Numbered from the stretch's first letter, positions 1 through 5,472 are shown. The stretch is DNA of 6,069 nucleotides from Competibacteraceae bacterium UBA3908 (GCA_002391525.1 DGFE01000212.1:1257-7325), one strand, 5' to 3'. The notes: a model not told the origin generated them from the sequence alone. Program-made: numbers and translations.

Positions 1-569
1 GGGTGGCGGGGGTGGACGTCGGCTTCGAGGCGGACGGAACCGTGACCCGCGCGGCGGTGGCGGTGCTGCGCTATCCCGAACTGGATGTGCTGGAAACGGC
101 TATCGCTCACCGGCCCACTGAATTTCCCTACATCCCCGGTCTGCTGTCCTTCCGCGAATTGCCGGCGGTGCTGGAGGCATTGGAAAAGCTGCGCGAACCG
201 CCGGATTTGCTGCTGTGCGACGGGCAGGGCATCGCCCATCCGCGCCGGCTGGGCATCGCCAGCCATCTCGGCCTGCTGGTGGATATTCCCTCGATTGGGG
301 TCGCCAAGACCCGGCTGTGCGGTAGACACGATGCGGTGGCGAATCAGCGCGGGGCCTGGACGCCGCTGCGGGCGAACGGCGAGGTCATCGGTGCGGTGCT
401 GCGCACCCGGCCTGGCGTCAGGTCTGTGTATGTCTCGCCCGGCCATCGGATCAGCCTGGAAACGGCGATTGCCTACGTGATGGGCTGTTGCACCCGCTAT
501 CGCCTGCCGGAGACGACCCGCCGTGCTCACCGATTGGCGTCGGGTCAGATGGTGGTGAGTTTGGGTTGA
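1..569 (+). CDS. nfi: Endonuclease V (deoxyinosine 3'-endonuclease), 5'-truncated by window edge
   Basis: Endonuclease V cuts DNA at the second phosphodiester bond 3' of deoxyinosine and other deaminated bases, starting alternative excision repair in the cytoplasm. The frame is open from the left edge (first full codon at base 3), and the family's conserved blocks appear in order. Numbered from that codon they are: GVDVGF with catalytic Asp5, the PYIP wedge at 42-45, SFRE with Glu52, DGQGIAHPRRLG with Asp73, IGVAKTRLCG near 98-107, SPGHRI, and a C-terminal YRLPETTRRAH with His176. These match the Asp-Glu-Asp-His metal-site residues known for the family. About 30 N-terminal residues present in E. 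coli Nfi (223 aa) are missing, so the GTG at base 3 lies inside the gene and is not its start. The last 25 bp overlap the convergent gene at 545-1609. Identification is very secure. Confidence 0.96.
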   Translation, partial: VAGVDVGFEADGTVTRAAVAVLRYPELDVLETAIAHRPTEFPYIPGLLSFRELPAVLEALEKLREPPDLLLCDGQGIAHPRRLGIASHLGLLVDIPSIGVAKTRLCGRHDAVANQRGAWTPLRANGEVIGAVLRTRPGVRSVYVSPGHRISLETAIAYVMGCCTRYRLPETTRRAHRLASGQMVVSLG

Positions 570-1609
570 CCACCCAGATAAAGCAGGCGATTCGCCTCGT
601 TGAAAAAATCCGGCGGCGGCAGGATTTCGCCGCTGGGAAAGTGGATCAGGAGAGCGATGATCCGGCGGTCGTTCCCGAGAAAAATCTCGTCGAAAGTCAG
701 CGTGTTGGCGTTTCGGGACGGATCCTGGTCCACCTTGATGTTCATGTGGTCCAGGGTCAGCGAGACCCGTTCCAGGCGCAGATACTGTTCGGGTTCGCGC
801 AGGGTGGCGACCACTTTCGCCAGGTGATCGTCAATCGTGGCCGAGTCGGCGCGCAGCCGGCCCAGTTCGACTTCGATTTCGCGAAGGCGCCGGTCGATGG
901 CGACTGGGTTGGTCATGGCCGGGACATTCGGATCCAACAGGGGTTCCAGGCCGACGTTCGCTCCTTTCAGGAGTTTGGTTTTTTTCTGGAGCAGCTGCCG
1001 CTGTTGCTGTTCGAGCTGCTGTTTTTGGGTGCGGACGGAGACCAGCCGCTCCAGCGCCGTCTCGATCAGATGATCGAAGGCCCGTTTCTTCAGATCCCGC
1101 CGGGTCTTGGTTTCGCTGCCGGTCGGGAACATCAGTCGGTGTTGGTGAAAGTTGACGGCGGTTTGGGGCACGTCCCGCCGGATCATATTGCCCTCGAGAG
1201 TGATGCCAAGCACGGTTTTTTCGGTCCGTTCCATCCTGAGGACGCCGTATAAACCCACAGGCAGCGCGCCGTTGGTTCGTTGGCGGTAGTGCTCCAGGTC
1301 CTTGCCGAAACTCAGGATTTCCTGCAAATGCCGGGGGGAGGTGAACAGTGCGCGCAGCCGGGGATCGGTGGTGAAGCTGCGAGTGCCGATTTCGACCGGC
1401 GGCGGCAGCGCGTTCACCAGTTCGATCACATATTCGATGGCGCGCTCGACGACGGTCCAGAGTTTTTTTTGATACTGGCTCGCCATGCGCAGCCGGGGAT
1501 CGGTGCCGCCCACCACCCGTTCAATCGCGCCCCGGATCAGGGCCGCGTCGAATTTGCCCGATGGGTCCGGTGTCGCCGAGAAGAGGGATTGCAGGAAACG
1601 GAGCACCAT
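545..1609 (-). CDS. Uncharacterised coiled-coil protein, 354 aa
   Basis: I do not recognise this family. It encodes 354 residues with no signal peptide, membrane segment or cysteine, so it is probably cytoplasmic. Residues about 1-165 look globular (alpha/beta). Residues about 170-215 are strongly helical, basic and glutamine-rich (QKQQLEQQQRQLLQKK at 195-210), typical of a coiled coil. A Pro/Asn-rich linker (about 217-236) precedes a second helix (about 237-275, heptad-like RRLREIEVELGRLR). The C-terminal 80 residues look globular again. The two helices joined by a linker could form an antiparallel hairpin. ATG at 1607-1609 is the first usable start after an in-frame TAG at 1703-1705, but no clear Shine-Dalgarno precedes it. 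Codon use resembles the neighbours, and the frame stays open for over 1 kb on the strand shared with dgkA, so I take it as real. Its role is unknown. Confidence 0.85.
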   Translation of the reverse strand: MVLRFLQSLFSATPDPSGKFDAALIRGAIERVVGGTDPRLRMASQYQKKLWTVVERAIEYVIELVNALPPPVEIGTRSFTTDPRLRALFTSPRHLQEILSFGKDLEHYRQRTNGALPVGLYGVLRMERTEKTVLGITLEGNMIRRDVPQTAVNFHQHRLMFPTGSETKTRRDLKKRAFDHLIETALERLVSVRTQKQQLEQQQRQLLQKKTKLLKGANVGLEPLLDPNVPAMTNPVAIDRRLREIEVELGRLRADSATIDDHLAKVVATLREPEQYLRLERVSLTLDHMNIKVDQDPSRNANTLTFDEIFLGNDRRIIALLIHFPSGEILPPPDFFNEANRLLYLGGQPKLTTI

Positions 1610-1707
1610 GATCTTGACTTGTTCAACCGCGTCGGCGTCGGCCAGGCGCGGTCCCGGCCAGGGTTGTTGAAGGAAAACGACAGTGATCGCCTGGTTTGCG
1701 CCCTACG

Positions 1708-1735
1708 ATTATGGCCGGGATTTGGAGTAAAACAA
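1708..1735 (-). promoter_or_regulatory. Possible sigma-70 promoter for the coiled-coil gene
   Basis: On the minus strand, TTGTTT (1730-1735) lies 16 bp upstream of CATAAT (1708-1713), a five-of-six match to the -10 consensus with a weaker -35. Transcription would begin near base 1701 and leave a leader of about 90 nt before the ATG at 1609. The 198-bp gap between dgkA and this gene contains no other obvious promoter. This is a guess from consensus only. Confidence 0.3.
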
Positions 1736-1746
1736 CATGCAAGCCA

Positions 1747-1772
1747 GGATTCGCCGAGGTCGGGATTCGCCG
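1747..1772. repeat. Short direct repeat GGATTCGCCG x2
   Basis: Two identical 10-bp copies of GGATTCGCCG sit at 1747-1756 and 1763-1772, 16 bp apart. They lie just upstream of the possible promoter for the coiled-coil gene. They could be a paired regulator site or chance in G+C-rich DNA. No further copies are seen in this gap. Confidence 0.3.
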
Positions 1773-1807
1773 CGGGTGCCACGGCGCTGCTGGCAAATCC
1801 GCCGGAC

Positions 1808-2209
1808 TCAGCCGGGCGAGCGTCCCGATAGCAGCGTCGCCAGGCGGGCCACGTTGGAAATCATCACGGTCAACCAGATCACGATGCCGATGCCGACCGC
1901 GGCGGCGGCGATGTCCTTGATGGCGCGAATCTTTTCGTTTTCGCGGGTTTCCAGGAAATCGCACACGGCTTCAATGGCGCTGTTGAACAGCTCGGCCATC
2001 AGGACCAGCCCGGTGGCGAGCAGGATCATCTCGAAATCCACCCACTCCTCGAAGATCAGCGCCAGCGCGAGCACGATGCCGGACAGCACCATCTTGTAGG
2101 CGACGCTGAAATCGTAGAGGATCGCGAATCGCAATCCCGACAGGACGATCTTGATTTTGCGCAAAGGGTGGTAACCCGTTTCGCCGGTGCCGAGAAACTT
2201 GTTTCTCAT
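1808..2209 (-). CDS. dgkA: Diacylglycerol kinase (DgkA family), 133 aa
   Basis: This is a small integral inner-membrane kinase. Proteobacterial DgkA phosphorylates diacylglycerol to phosphatidic acid with ATP, recycling diacylglycerol released by periplasmic glucan modification; Gram-positive relatives act on undecaprenol. The signature AELFNSAIEAVCDF (72-85) and IKDIAAAAV (97-105) align with E. coli, giving Glu73, Asn76, Glu80, Lys98 and Asp99 as the active-site equivalents of E69, N72, E76, K94 and D95. The residue equivalent to E. coli Glu28 is Asp33. Three membrane helices are visible (about 37-54, 60-82, 100-121), with an amphipathic N-terminus, and the length is close to E. coli's. The ATG at 2207-2209 follows a near-perfect AAGGAG at 5-bp spacing. 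The same frame stays open upstream into the phosphatase gene, but that stretch is a shadow. It is the second gene of an operon, 17 bp after the PAP2 gene. Confidence 0.93.
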   Translation of the reverse strand: MRNKFLGTGETGYHPLRKIKIVLSGLRFAILYDFSVAYKMVLSGIVLALALIFEEWVDFEMILLATGLVLMAELFNSAIEAVCDFLETRENEKIRAIKDIAAAAVGIGIVIWLTVMISNVARLATLLSGRSPG

Positions 2210-2214
2210 CGTAT

Positions 2215-2220
2215 CTCCTT
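2215..2220 (-). promoter_or_regulatory. Strong Shine-Dalgarno AAGGAG that fixes the dgkA start
   Basis: The minus strand reads AAGGAG, then five bases (ATACG), then ATG. This sets the dgkA start at 2209 and rules out the longer open frame that runs upstream to 2584 through the phosphatase gene. Confidence 0.85.
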
Positions 2221-2226
2221 GTCGTG

Positions 2227-2739
2227 CTAGAGTATTTTTTGCGCCAGAGCGATCCAGGCGATGCCGAGTGCGATTCCGCCCAGCACGTCCGATGGGTAAT
2301 GGACCTGTAAATAGACGCGGGAGGCGGCCACGACGGCGATCAGCGCCACCGCGACCATCGCAGTGGTGAACTGCCATTCCGGCCAGGTCCGGCGGGTGAT
2401 GAGCGCCACGCACAGCGCGAAGGCGACGATCTGCGTGGTGTGGGCGCTCGGAAACGAACCGTCCGTGGGCAGGATGATCAACGGCTCCACCAGAGCGGGC
2501 CGGGGACGAGCCAGCAGGGCTTTGACGAGGTGAACCAGCAACGCCGCGCCGCCAAAGCCGACCACCAGCAACAGGGTTTCCCACCGCTTCTGAAGATGCA
2601 GCAGAAGGGCGGCGATCAGGACCGCGAGAGGCGTCAGTACGTACAGCGACCCCAGCCAGGTCATGGCGCGAAAAAAACTATCCAGACCCTCCGAACGGTG
2701 TGCCGCCGCGAACAGCAGAATTTGGTGATCCCAGGACAT
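2227..2739 (-). CDS. PAP2-superfamily membrane phosphatase, 170 aa
   Basis: This is a type-2 phosphatidic-acid-phosphatase (acid phosphatase/vanadium haloperoxidase fold) membrane enzyme that removes phosphate from a lipid phosphate or pyrophosphate on the outer side of the inner membrane. All three motifs are present: C1 KALLARPRP (73-81, K-x6-RP), C2 PSAH (97-100, with Ala where PSGH is usual) and C3 SRVYLQVHYPSD (140-151, SR-x5-H-x3-D). His100 and His147 are the expected catalytic pair. About five hydrophobic helices are seen (near 28-48, 55-76, 103-116, 126-140, 153-167). ATG at 2737-2739 follows AGGAAA at 5-bp spacing, so I prefer it to an upstream in-frame ATG at 2853. It is cotranscribed with dgkA, 17 bp downstream. 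The substrate is not clear: phosphatidic acid, phosphatidylglycerol phosphate and undecaprenyl pyrophosphate are all possible. Confidence 0.9.
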   Translation of the reverse strand: MSWDHQILLFAAAHRSEGLDSFFRAMTWLGSLYVLTPLAVLIAALLLHLQKRWETLLLVVGFGGAALLVHLVKALLARPRPALVEPLIILPTDGSFPSAHTTQIVAFALCVALITRRTWPEWQFTTAMVAVALIAVVAASRVYLQVHYPSDVLGGIALGIAWIALAQKIL

Positions 2740-2753
2740 GACGATTTCCTGAT

Positions 2754-2767
2754 GAAGTTGCGACTTC
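2754..2767 (-). other. Small hairpin in the leader of the phosphatase gene
   Basis: GAAGT and ACTTC (2754-2758 and 2763-2767) form a 5-bp stem with a 4-base loop just upstream of the Shine-Dalgarno of the PAP2 gene. It has no T-run, so it is not a terminator. It could modestly affect translation, or it may be chance. Confidence 0.25.
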
Positions 2768-2881
2768 GTAAAGTGTACGTCCGGGCGATGCTCAACCCTA
2801 TCGTCCACCCGAAAGGCGCCGGGATTGCCGGTACGAGAACACGGGCTGTGCAAGCGATTTATTCACATGCCGGAAGGCCGG

Positions 2882-2887
2882 TAGAAT
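2882..2887 (+). promoter_or_regulatory. Possible -10 element for the yedI/DUF808 gene
   Basis: TAGAAT at 2882-2887 matches the -10 consensus in five of six bases. It lies in the divergent region about 100 bp before the yedI start. Upstream at usual spacing there is only an A/T-rich stretch (near 2857-2863), not a good -35. It is the best candidate seen in this region, but weak. Confidence 0.3.
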
Positions 2888-2971
2888 GGCTCGATCCTTA
2901 CCGTGCAGGGCCGGAAGTGTCGCCGGGCATGGTAATGAAACGCGGCGCCCAGGCGTTTACCTATTTGACCC

Positions 2972-2977
2972 GAGGAG
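2972..2977 (+). promoter_or_regulatory. Shine-Dalgarno GAGGAG that decides the yedI start
   Basis: GAGGAG lies 7 bases before the ATG at 2985. This, with the MAG-starting N-terminus shared with E. coli YedI, selects 2985 over the longer open frame beginning at 2886. Confidence 0.8.
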
Positions 2978-2984
2978 TTACTGC

Positions 2985-3941
2985 ATGGCCGGTACCAGCC
3001 TTTTAGCCCTGCTTGACGATATTGCCACGGTATTGGACGACGTGGCGCTGATGACCAAGGTGGCGGCGAAAAAGACCGCCGGCGTCTTGGGCGATGATCT
3101 GGCGCTGAACGCCGAACAGGTCTCCGGGGTACGCGCGGAGCGGGAACTGCCGGTGGTGTGGGCGGTGGCCAAGGGCTCGATGAAGAACAAGCTGATTCTG
3201 GTTCCGGCGGCGCTCCTGATCACGGCGGTGGCGCCGTGGGCGATTACCCCACTGCTGATGGTGGGCGGCGCGTTTCTGTGCTTCGAGGGCTTTGAAAAAC
3301 TGGCGCACAAGTTCCTGCGCGACAACGCCGACGTTCAGGCCGAGCACGCCGCGACAGTCCAGGCGCTCAGCGATCCCGCCGTGGATATGGCGGCGTTCGA
3401 GCAAGCAAAAATCCGGGGTGCGATTCGCACCGATTTCATCCTGTCCGCCGAAATCGTTGTGATCGCCCTGGGCACCGTGCAAGACGCGGCTTTTGCCACC
3501 CAGGTGGCCGTGATCGCCGGTATTGCCGTCCTCATGACGGTTGGGGTGTATGGTTTGGTGGCCGGTATCGTGAAGCTGGACGATGCGGGACTGCATCTCG
3601 TGAAAGATAACGCGGCCAATGCGTGGGGCGGCTTCAAACGGATCTTGGGTCAGGGTCTTTTGCAGGTCGCGCCGTATCTGATGAAAGCGTTGTCCGTCAT
3701 CGGCACGGCGGCCATGTTCCTGGTGGGTGGGGGTATTCTGGTGCATGGTCTGCCCCATTCGCACGAGGTGCTGCACTATGCGGAACAAGCGGTCCACAGT
3801 CTGCCCGGCATCGGCGGGGTATTGGCGGCCATCACGCCCGCGCTGTTGAATGCCTTGGCGGGGGTGATCGCGGGCGGCTTGGTGCTGCTGGGAGTCAACA
3901 AGGCAACGGCGGTCTTTGAGAATCTTAAAAAAACGGCCTGA
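2985..3941 (+). CDS. yedI: DUF808 / YedI-family inner-membrane protein, 318 aa
   Basis: This is a multi-pass inner-membrane protein of the DUF808 family. The family is widespread in proteobacteria, but I know of no established biochemical function. The N-terminus LLDDIATVLDDVALM with AAKKTAGVLGDDLALN (8-42) and the blocks RELPVVWAVAKGS, PWAITPLLMVGGAFLCFEG (84-102), KIRGAIRTDFILSAEIV (142-158) and MKALSVIGTAAMFLVGGG (233-250) match my recollection of E. coli YedI almost position by position. Hydrophobic helices lie near 69-99, 151-165, 173-196, 228-255 and 277-305. The charged stretch at 103-150 contains the least conserved part. The start at ATG 2985 has a good GAGGAG site, and the full length is similar to E. 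coli. It stands alone, divergent from the phosphatase-dgkA pair. It ends 174 bp before the IS. Confidence 0.93.
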   Translation: MAGTSLLALLDDIATVLDDVALMTKVAAKKTAGVLGDDLALNAEQVSGVRAERELPVVWAVAKGSMKNKLILVPAALLITAVAPWAITPLLMVGGAFLCFEGFEKLAHKFLRDNADVQAEHAATVQALSDPAVDMAAFEQAKIRGAIRTDFILSAEIVVIALGTVQDAAFATQVAVIAGIAVLMTVGVYGLVAGIVKLDDAGLHLVKDNAANAWGGFKRILGQGLLQVAPYLMKALSVIGTAAMFLVGGGILVHGLPHSHEVLHYAEQAVHSLPGIGGVLAAITPALLNALAGVIAGGLVLLGVNKATAVFENLKKTA

Positions 3942-4115
3942 TTCCGGGGCCTTCAATCCGCGCCATCCAGTGGCTATTTGTTGGGTCCCAGCCACGGGAA
4001 CGCCAAGGCTGCGAGCACATTAGCCACGCCACTGACAGTGCTAAGCTCCAAGGAGCCAATGACTTAAGAAACACCCCATGCCCCTTCGTGCTGGCCTAGA
4101 GATTTCAGAGGTTGA

Positions 4116-4140
4116 GTAGTGGTTCAAACTCGAATGATCT
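4116..4140 (+). repeat. Left terminal inverted repeat of the IS1-family element
   Basis: It begins GTAGTGGTTCAA, and its GAATG at 4132-4136 also matches the opposite end. It pairs with 5029-5053 at 19 of 25 positions. Confidence 0.8.
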
Positions 4141-4672
4141 AAACTGGAACGATTCGTTTTCACCGGTGAGGTTGGTGGTGGTCACGGTCACATTGAGCCG
4201 CCCGTATTGTGGGAGCGAGCGGTTGGTCGAGGATGGGGTGACGCCCAACGGCAAGCAACGCTATTGCTGTGGGGCCTGTGGGCGACAACACCGCGAGCAT
4301 CCCGGCTCCAATGCCTATTCGGACGCGGAACGGGAGACCCTTTTGCGGGCCTATCAGGAACGCAGCAGCCTGCGGGGGCTGAGCCGCAGCTTCGGGGTGT
4401 CGCGCAACCCGGTGACTGCCTGGCTCAAAAAAAGCCTCGAGTTGGCCGCCGCTGCAGAAAACCTTGGTGGCGGCCCAACCGGACGATGCCCTGGAACTGG
4501 ATGAACTGTGGACCTTTGTCCTTCACCGTCGGCGCGGGGTGATCTGGCTGTAGCTGGCCCTCTGCCGGCGCACCCACCAGATCGTGGCCTACGCCCTGGG
4601 GCCACGCGACGACGCCACCGCCTGTCAGCTCTGGAGCCGCATCCCGCCCGCCTACCGCCAGGGCCTGCTGTA

Positions 4673-4813
4673 TATAGCAACCCTGTTTGAGTTGTGGAAA
4701 CGCTGACCGGTCGAGCTAAATCCCCCCCGCTTGCGCGGCACCCCCCTTTGCAAAAGGGGGGTCGGGGGGATTTCCCGTCGCGAGTCGGCCACAATTCAGT
4801 TAGAAGACCTATA
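4673..4813. mobile_element. MITE-like element inserted in the transposase gene
   Basis: A net 139-bp insertion splits the codons TAT AGC GAT, leaving TATA on both sides (4671-4674 and 4810-4813). The target duplication is therefore between 2 and 4 bp (TA, TAT or TATA) and its exact edges are ambiguous. The ends are imperfect inverted repeats. Reading inward, both begin TATAG, and 11 bases later both show TGA-A/G-TTGTGG. Both arms then run into AAATCCCCCC, so nearly the whole element folds as one long hairpin. It carries no gene. TA-type targets and such ends suit a non-autonomous element moved by an IS630/mariner-like transposase, but no such transposase is in the window. Confidence 0.75.
4718..4773. 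repeat. C-tract/G-tract palindrome at the core of the MITE-like element
   Basis: Two nested stems are visible: AAATCCCCCC (4718-4727) with GGGGGGATTT (4764-4773), and CCCCCCTTT (4741-4749) with AAAGGGGGG (4753-4761) around a three-base loop GCA. Between the stems lie a 13-base bulge on the left and TC on the right. The general form AAATCCCCC...CCCCCTTT-AAAGGGGG...GGGGGATTT resembles a dispersed palindrome I recall from several bacterial genomes, so copies elsewhere in this genome are likely. It would be very stable as single-stranded DNA or RNA. Confidence 0.85.
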
Positions 4814-5028
4814 GCGATCAGCTGGAGAGCTATCACAATGTGTTGCCCACCGCCCAACATCAGGCCACTTATTCAAAGCGCGGCGGGACGAACCCCATCG
4901 AACGCTTCAACAACACGCTGCGCCAACGCTTGGGACGACTCGTGCGCAAAACCTTGTCCTTTTCTAAATGCCCCCACCTGCACGAACTCGTCATCCGCCT
5001 CTTCCTCCATCGCTACAACCTTGAACAC

Positions 5029-5053
5029 CAAACATTCTAAATTGAACCACTAC
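5029..5053 (-). repeat. Right terminal inverted repeat of the IS1-family element
   Basis: Its reverse complement begins GTAGTGGTTCAA and pairs with 4116-4140. It overlaps the last codons and the stop (TAA, 5038-5040) of the transposase pseudogene, as is common in compact IS1-family elements. Confidence 0.8.
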
Positions 5054-5079
5054 CCGTCCTTGGGAAAGGCGTTAGGTTC

Positions 5080-5442
5080 CTAGATGGGTTTCCATACCCC
5101 GTCTTTGTCGCGACATGCCGTGTTTTTGAAGGATTTCGTATTGGATGCCATTGTTACAGTTTCGTCGAAAACTCGGCAATAAAAACCATTTCGAGTACGG
5201 TACGTCTTTTGGGGAGTAATGCTTCCAGAATGTTCGTTGCGTGGGTTCCGCCAGGTAAGGCTTGTTCCACTGATGGATTTCTCCAGCGCCTTCTGGAAAG
5301 TTTGATTGGCCAGAGCTATATCTTCGCGGGTCATTTGCTGAGGTGCCGGCTTATTTTCAGTCGCGGATCGCGGTGCATCCGGGGAAGCGCAAGCTCCAAG
5401 CATTGATAAACCGCACACAATCAGAAATCGGCAGGTATTCAT
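5080..5442 (-). CDS. Small lipoprotein with 17-kDa surface-antigen-like C-terminal domain, 120 aa
   Basis: The N-terminus MNTCRFLIVCGLSMLGAC has a short positive region, a hydrophobic core and a lipobox L15-G-A-C18, so the mature protein should be lipidated at Cys18 and anchored in a membrane. There is no Asp at +2; Ala-Ser follow the cysteine, which favours outer-membrane sorting. A Pro/Ser linker follows (about 20-38). The C-terminal part has the pattern W-x-NP (64-67), G-x-I-x-P, GFYCR (86-90), TACRD (108-112) and DGVW (114-117). This resembles the C-terminal domain of RT0821/Lpp0805-type surface antigens, in this case without a glycine-zipper segment; the family match is from memory. ATG at 5440-5442 has an AGGAGGAG site, better than the upstream in-frame ATG at 5478. 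Function unknown. Confidence 0.82.
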   Translation of the reverse strand: MNTCRFLIVCGLSMLGACASPDAPRSATENKPAPQQMTREDIALANQTFQKALEKSISGTSLTWRNPRNEHSGSITPQKTYRTRNGFYCRVFDETVTMASNTKSFKNTACRDKDGVWKPI

Positions 5443-5449
5443 CAAGATA

Positions 5450-5457
5450 CTCCTCCT
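5450..5457 (-). promoter_or_regulatory. Shine-Dalgarno AGGAGGAG that decides the lipoprotein start
   Basis: The minus strand reads AGGAGGAG, then seven bases, then ATG at 5442. This supports the 120-residue lipoprotein whose signal peptide starts directly at that methionine, and argues against a 12-residue N-terminal extension. Confidence 0.75.
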
Positions 5458-5466
5458 CTCTTCGTG

Positions 5467-5472
5467 ATTATA
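5467..5472 (-). promoter_or_regulatory. -10 promoter element (TATAAT) for the lipoprotein gene
   Basis: A perfect TATAAT on the minus strand lies 24 bp upstream of the lipoprotein start. Transcription would begin near 5460, leaving a short leader that carries the Shine-Dalgarno. No good -35 sits at 16-18 bp spacing (CTGCTT or TGCTTT). A near-consensus TTGCCA is only 11 bp away, too close. The promoter may therefore need an activator. Confidence 0.45.

Larger units (their letters stand above)
4175..5040 (+). pseudogene. IS1-family transposase, inactivated (A-run shift, TAG stop, 139-bp insertion)
   Basis: The IS1-family DDE transposase can be read in three pieces. The N-terminal part (4175-4433) has an InsA-like zinc finger and a helix-turn-helix (RGLSRSFGVSRNPVTAWLKK). 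The middle (4434-4673) has ELDELW with the first catalytic Asp, and IVAYALG. The C-terminal part (4813-5040) has YSD with the second Asp, then PIERFNNTLRQR with the catalytic Glu, and RKTLSFSK. Lesions are a shift at the A7 run 4427-4433, TAG at 4551-4553 where relatives have Trp (IWL-W-LAL), the 139-bp insertion after Tyr codon 4671-4673, and Arg in place of the first CPYC cysteine. Taking away 139 bp and one A leaves 726 bp, or 241 codons plus stop. The start at GTG 4175 follows family proteins that begin MVVTVTL; GTG 4178 or TTG 4172 are alternatives. It is almost surely non-functional. Confidence 0.9.
4116..5053 (+). mobile_element. Decayed IS1-family insertion sequence
   Basis: The ends form an imperfect 25-bp inverted repeat: GTAGTGGTTCAA is shared exactly, and 19 of 25 positions match between 4116-4140 and the reverse complement of 5029-5053. 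Between them is one IS1-type transposase pseudogene. Without the 139-bp secondary insertion the element would be about 800 bp, a normal size for the family. I found no convincing 8-10 bp target duplication next to these ends, so the element may have lost it, or the true ends may differ by a few bases. Its right end lies only 26 bp from the 3' end of the lipoprotein gene. Confidence 0.85.

Noticed and set aside
488..1252. Long plus-strand open frame of 254 codons
   Set aside because: It is antisense to the coiled-coil gene, its composition is atypical, and it starts inside nfi. It is a G+C-rich shadow frame.
2210..2584. N-terminal extension of dgkA upstream of 2209
   Set aside because: It overlaps the PAP2 gene in another frame, lacks similarity to DgkA, and the strong AAGGAG site sets the start at 2209.
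3003..3995. Long minus-strand open frame of 330 codons
   Set aside because: It is fully antisense to yedI/DUF808, whose plus-strand protein is clearly recognised. The His/Gln/Arg-rich composition is typical of a shadow.
3942..4115. Possible terminator after yedI (GTGGCT 3970-3975 with AGCCAC 3990-3995)
   Set aside because: The stem is six pairs with a 14-base loop and no T-run follows. Nothing else in this 174-bp gap could be supported.
4427..4435. Classical IS1 programmed -1 frameshift
   Set aside because: The -1 frame after the A run does not continue the transposase; the +1 frame does.
4107..5062. Target-site duplication around the IS1-family element
   Set aside because: The 9 bases left of 4116 (AGAGGTTGA) and right of 5053 (CCGTCCTTG) do not match, nor do small shifts of the borders.
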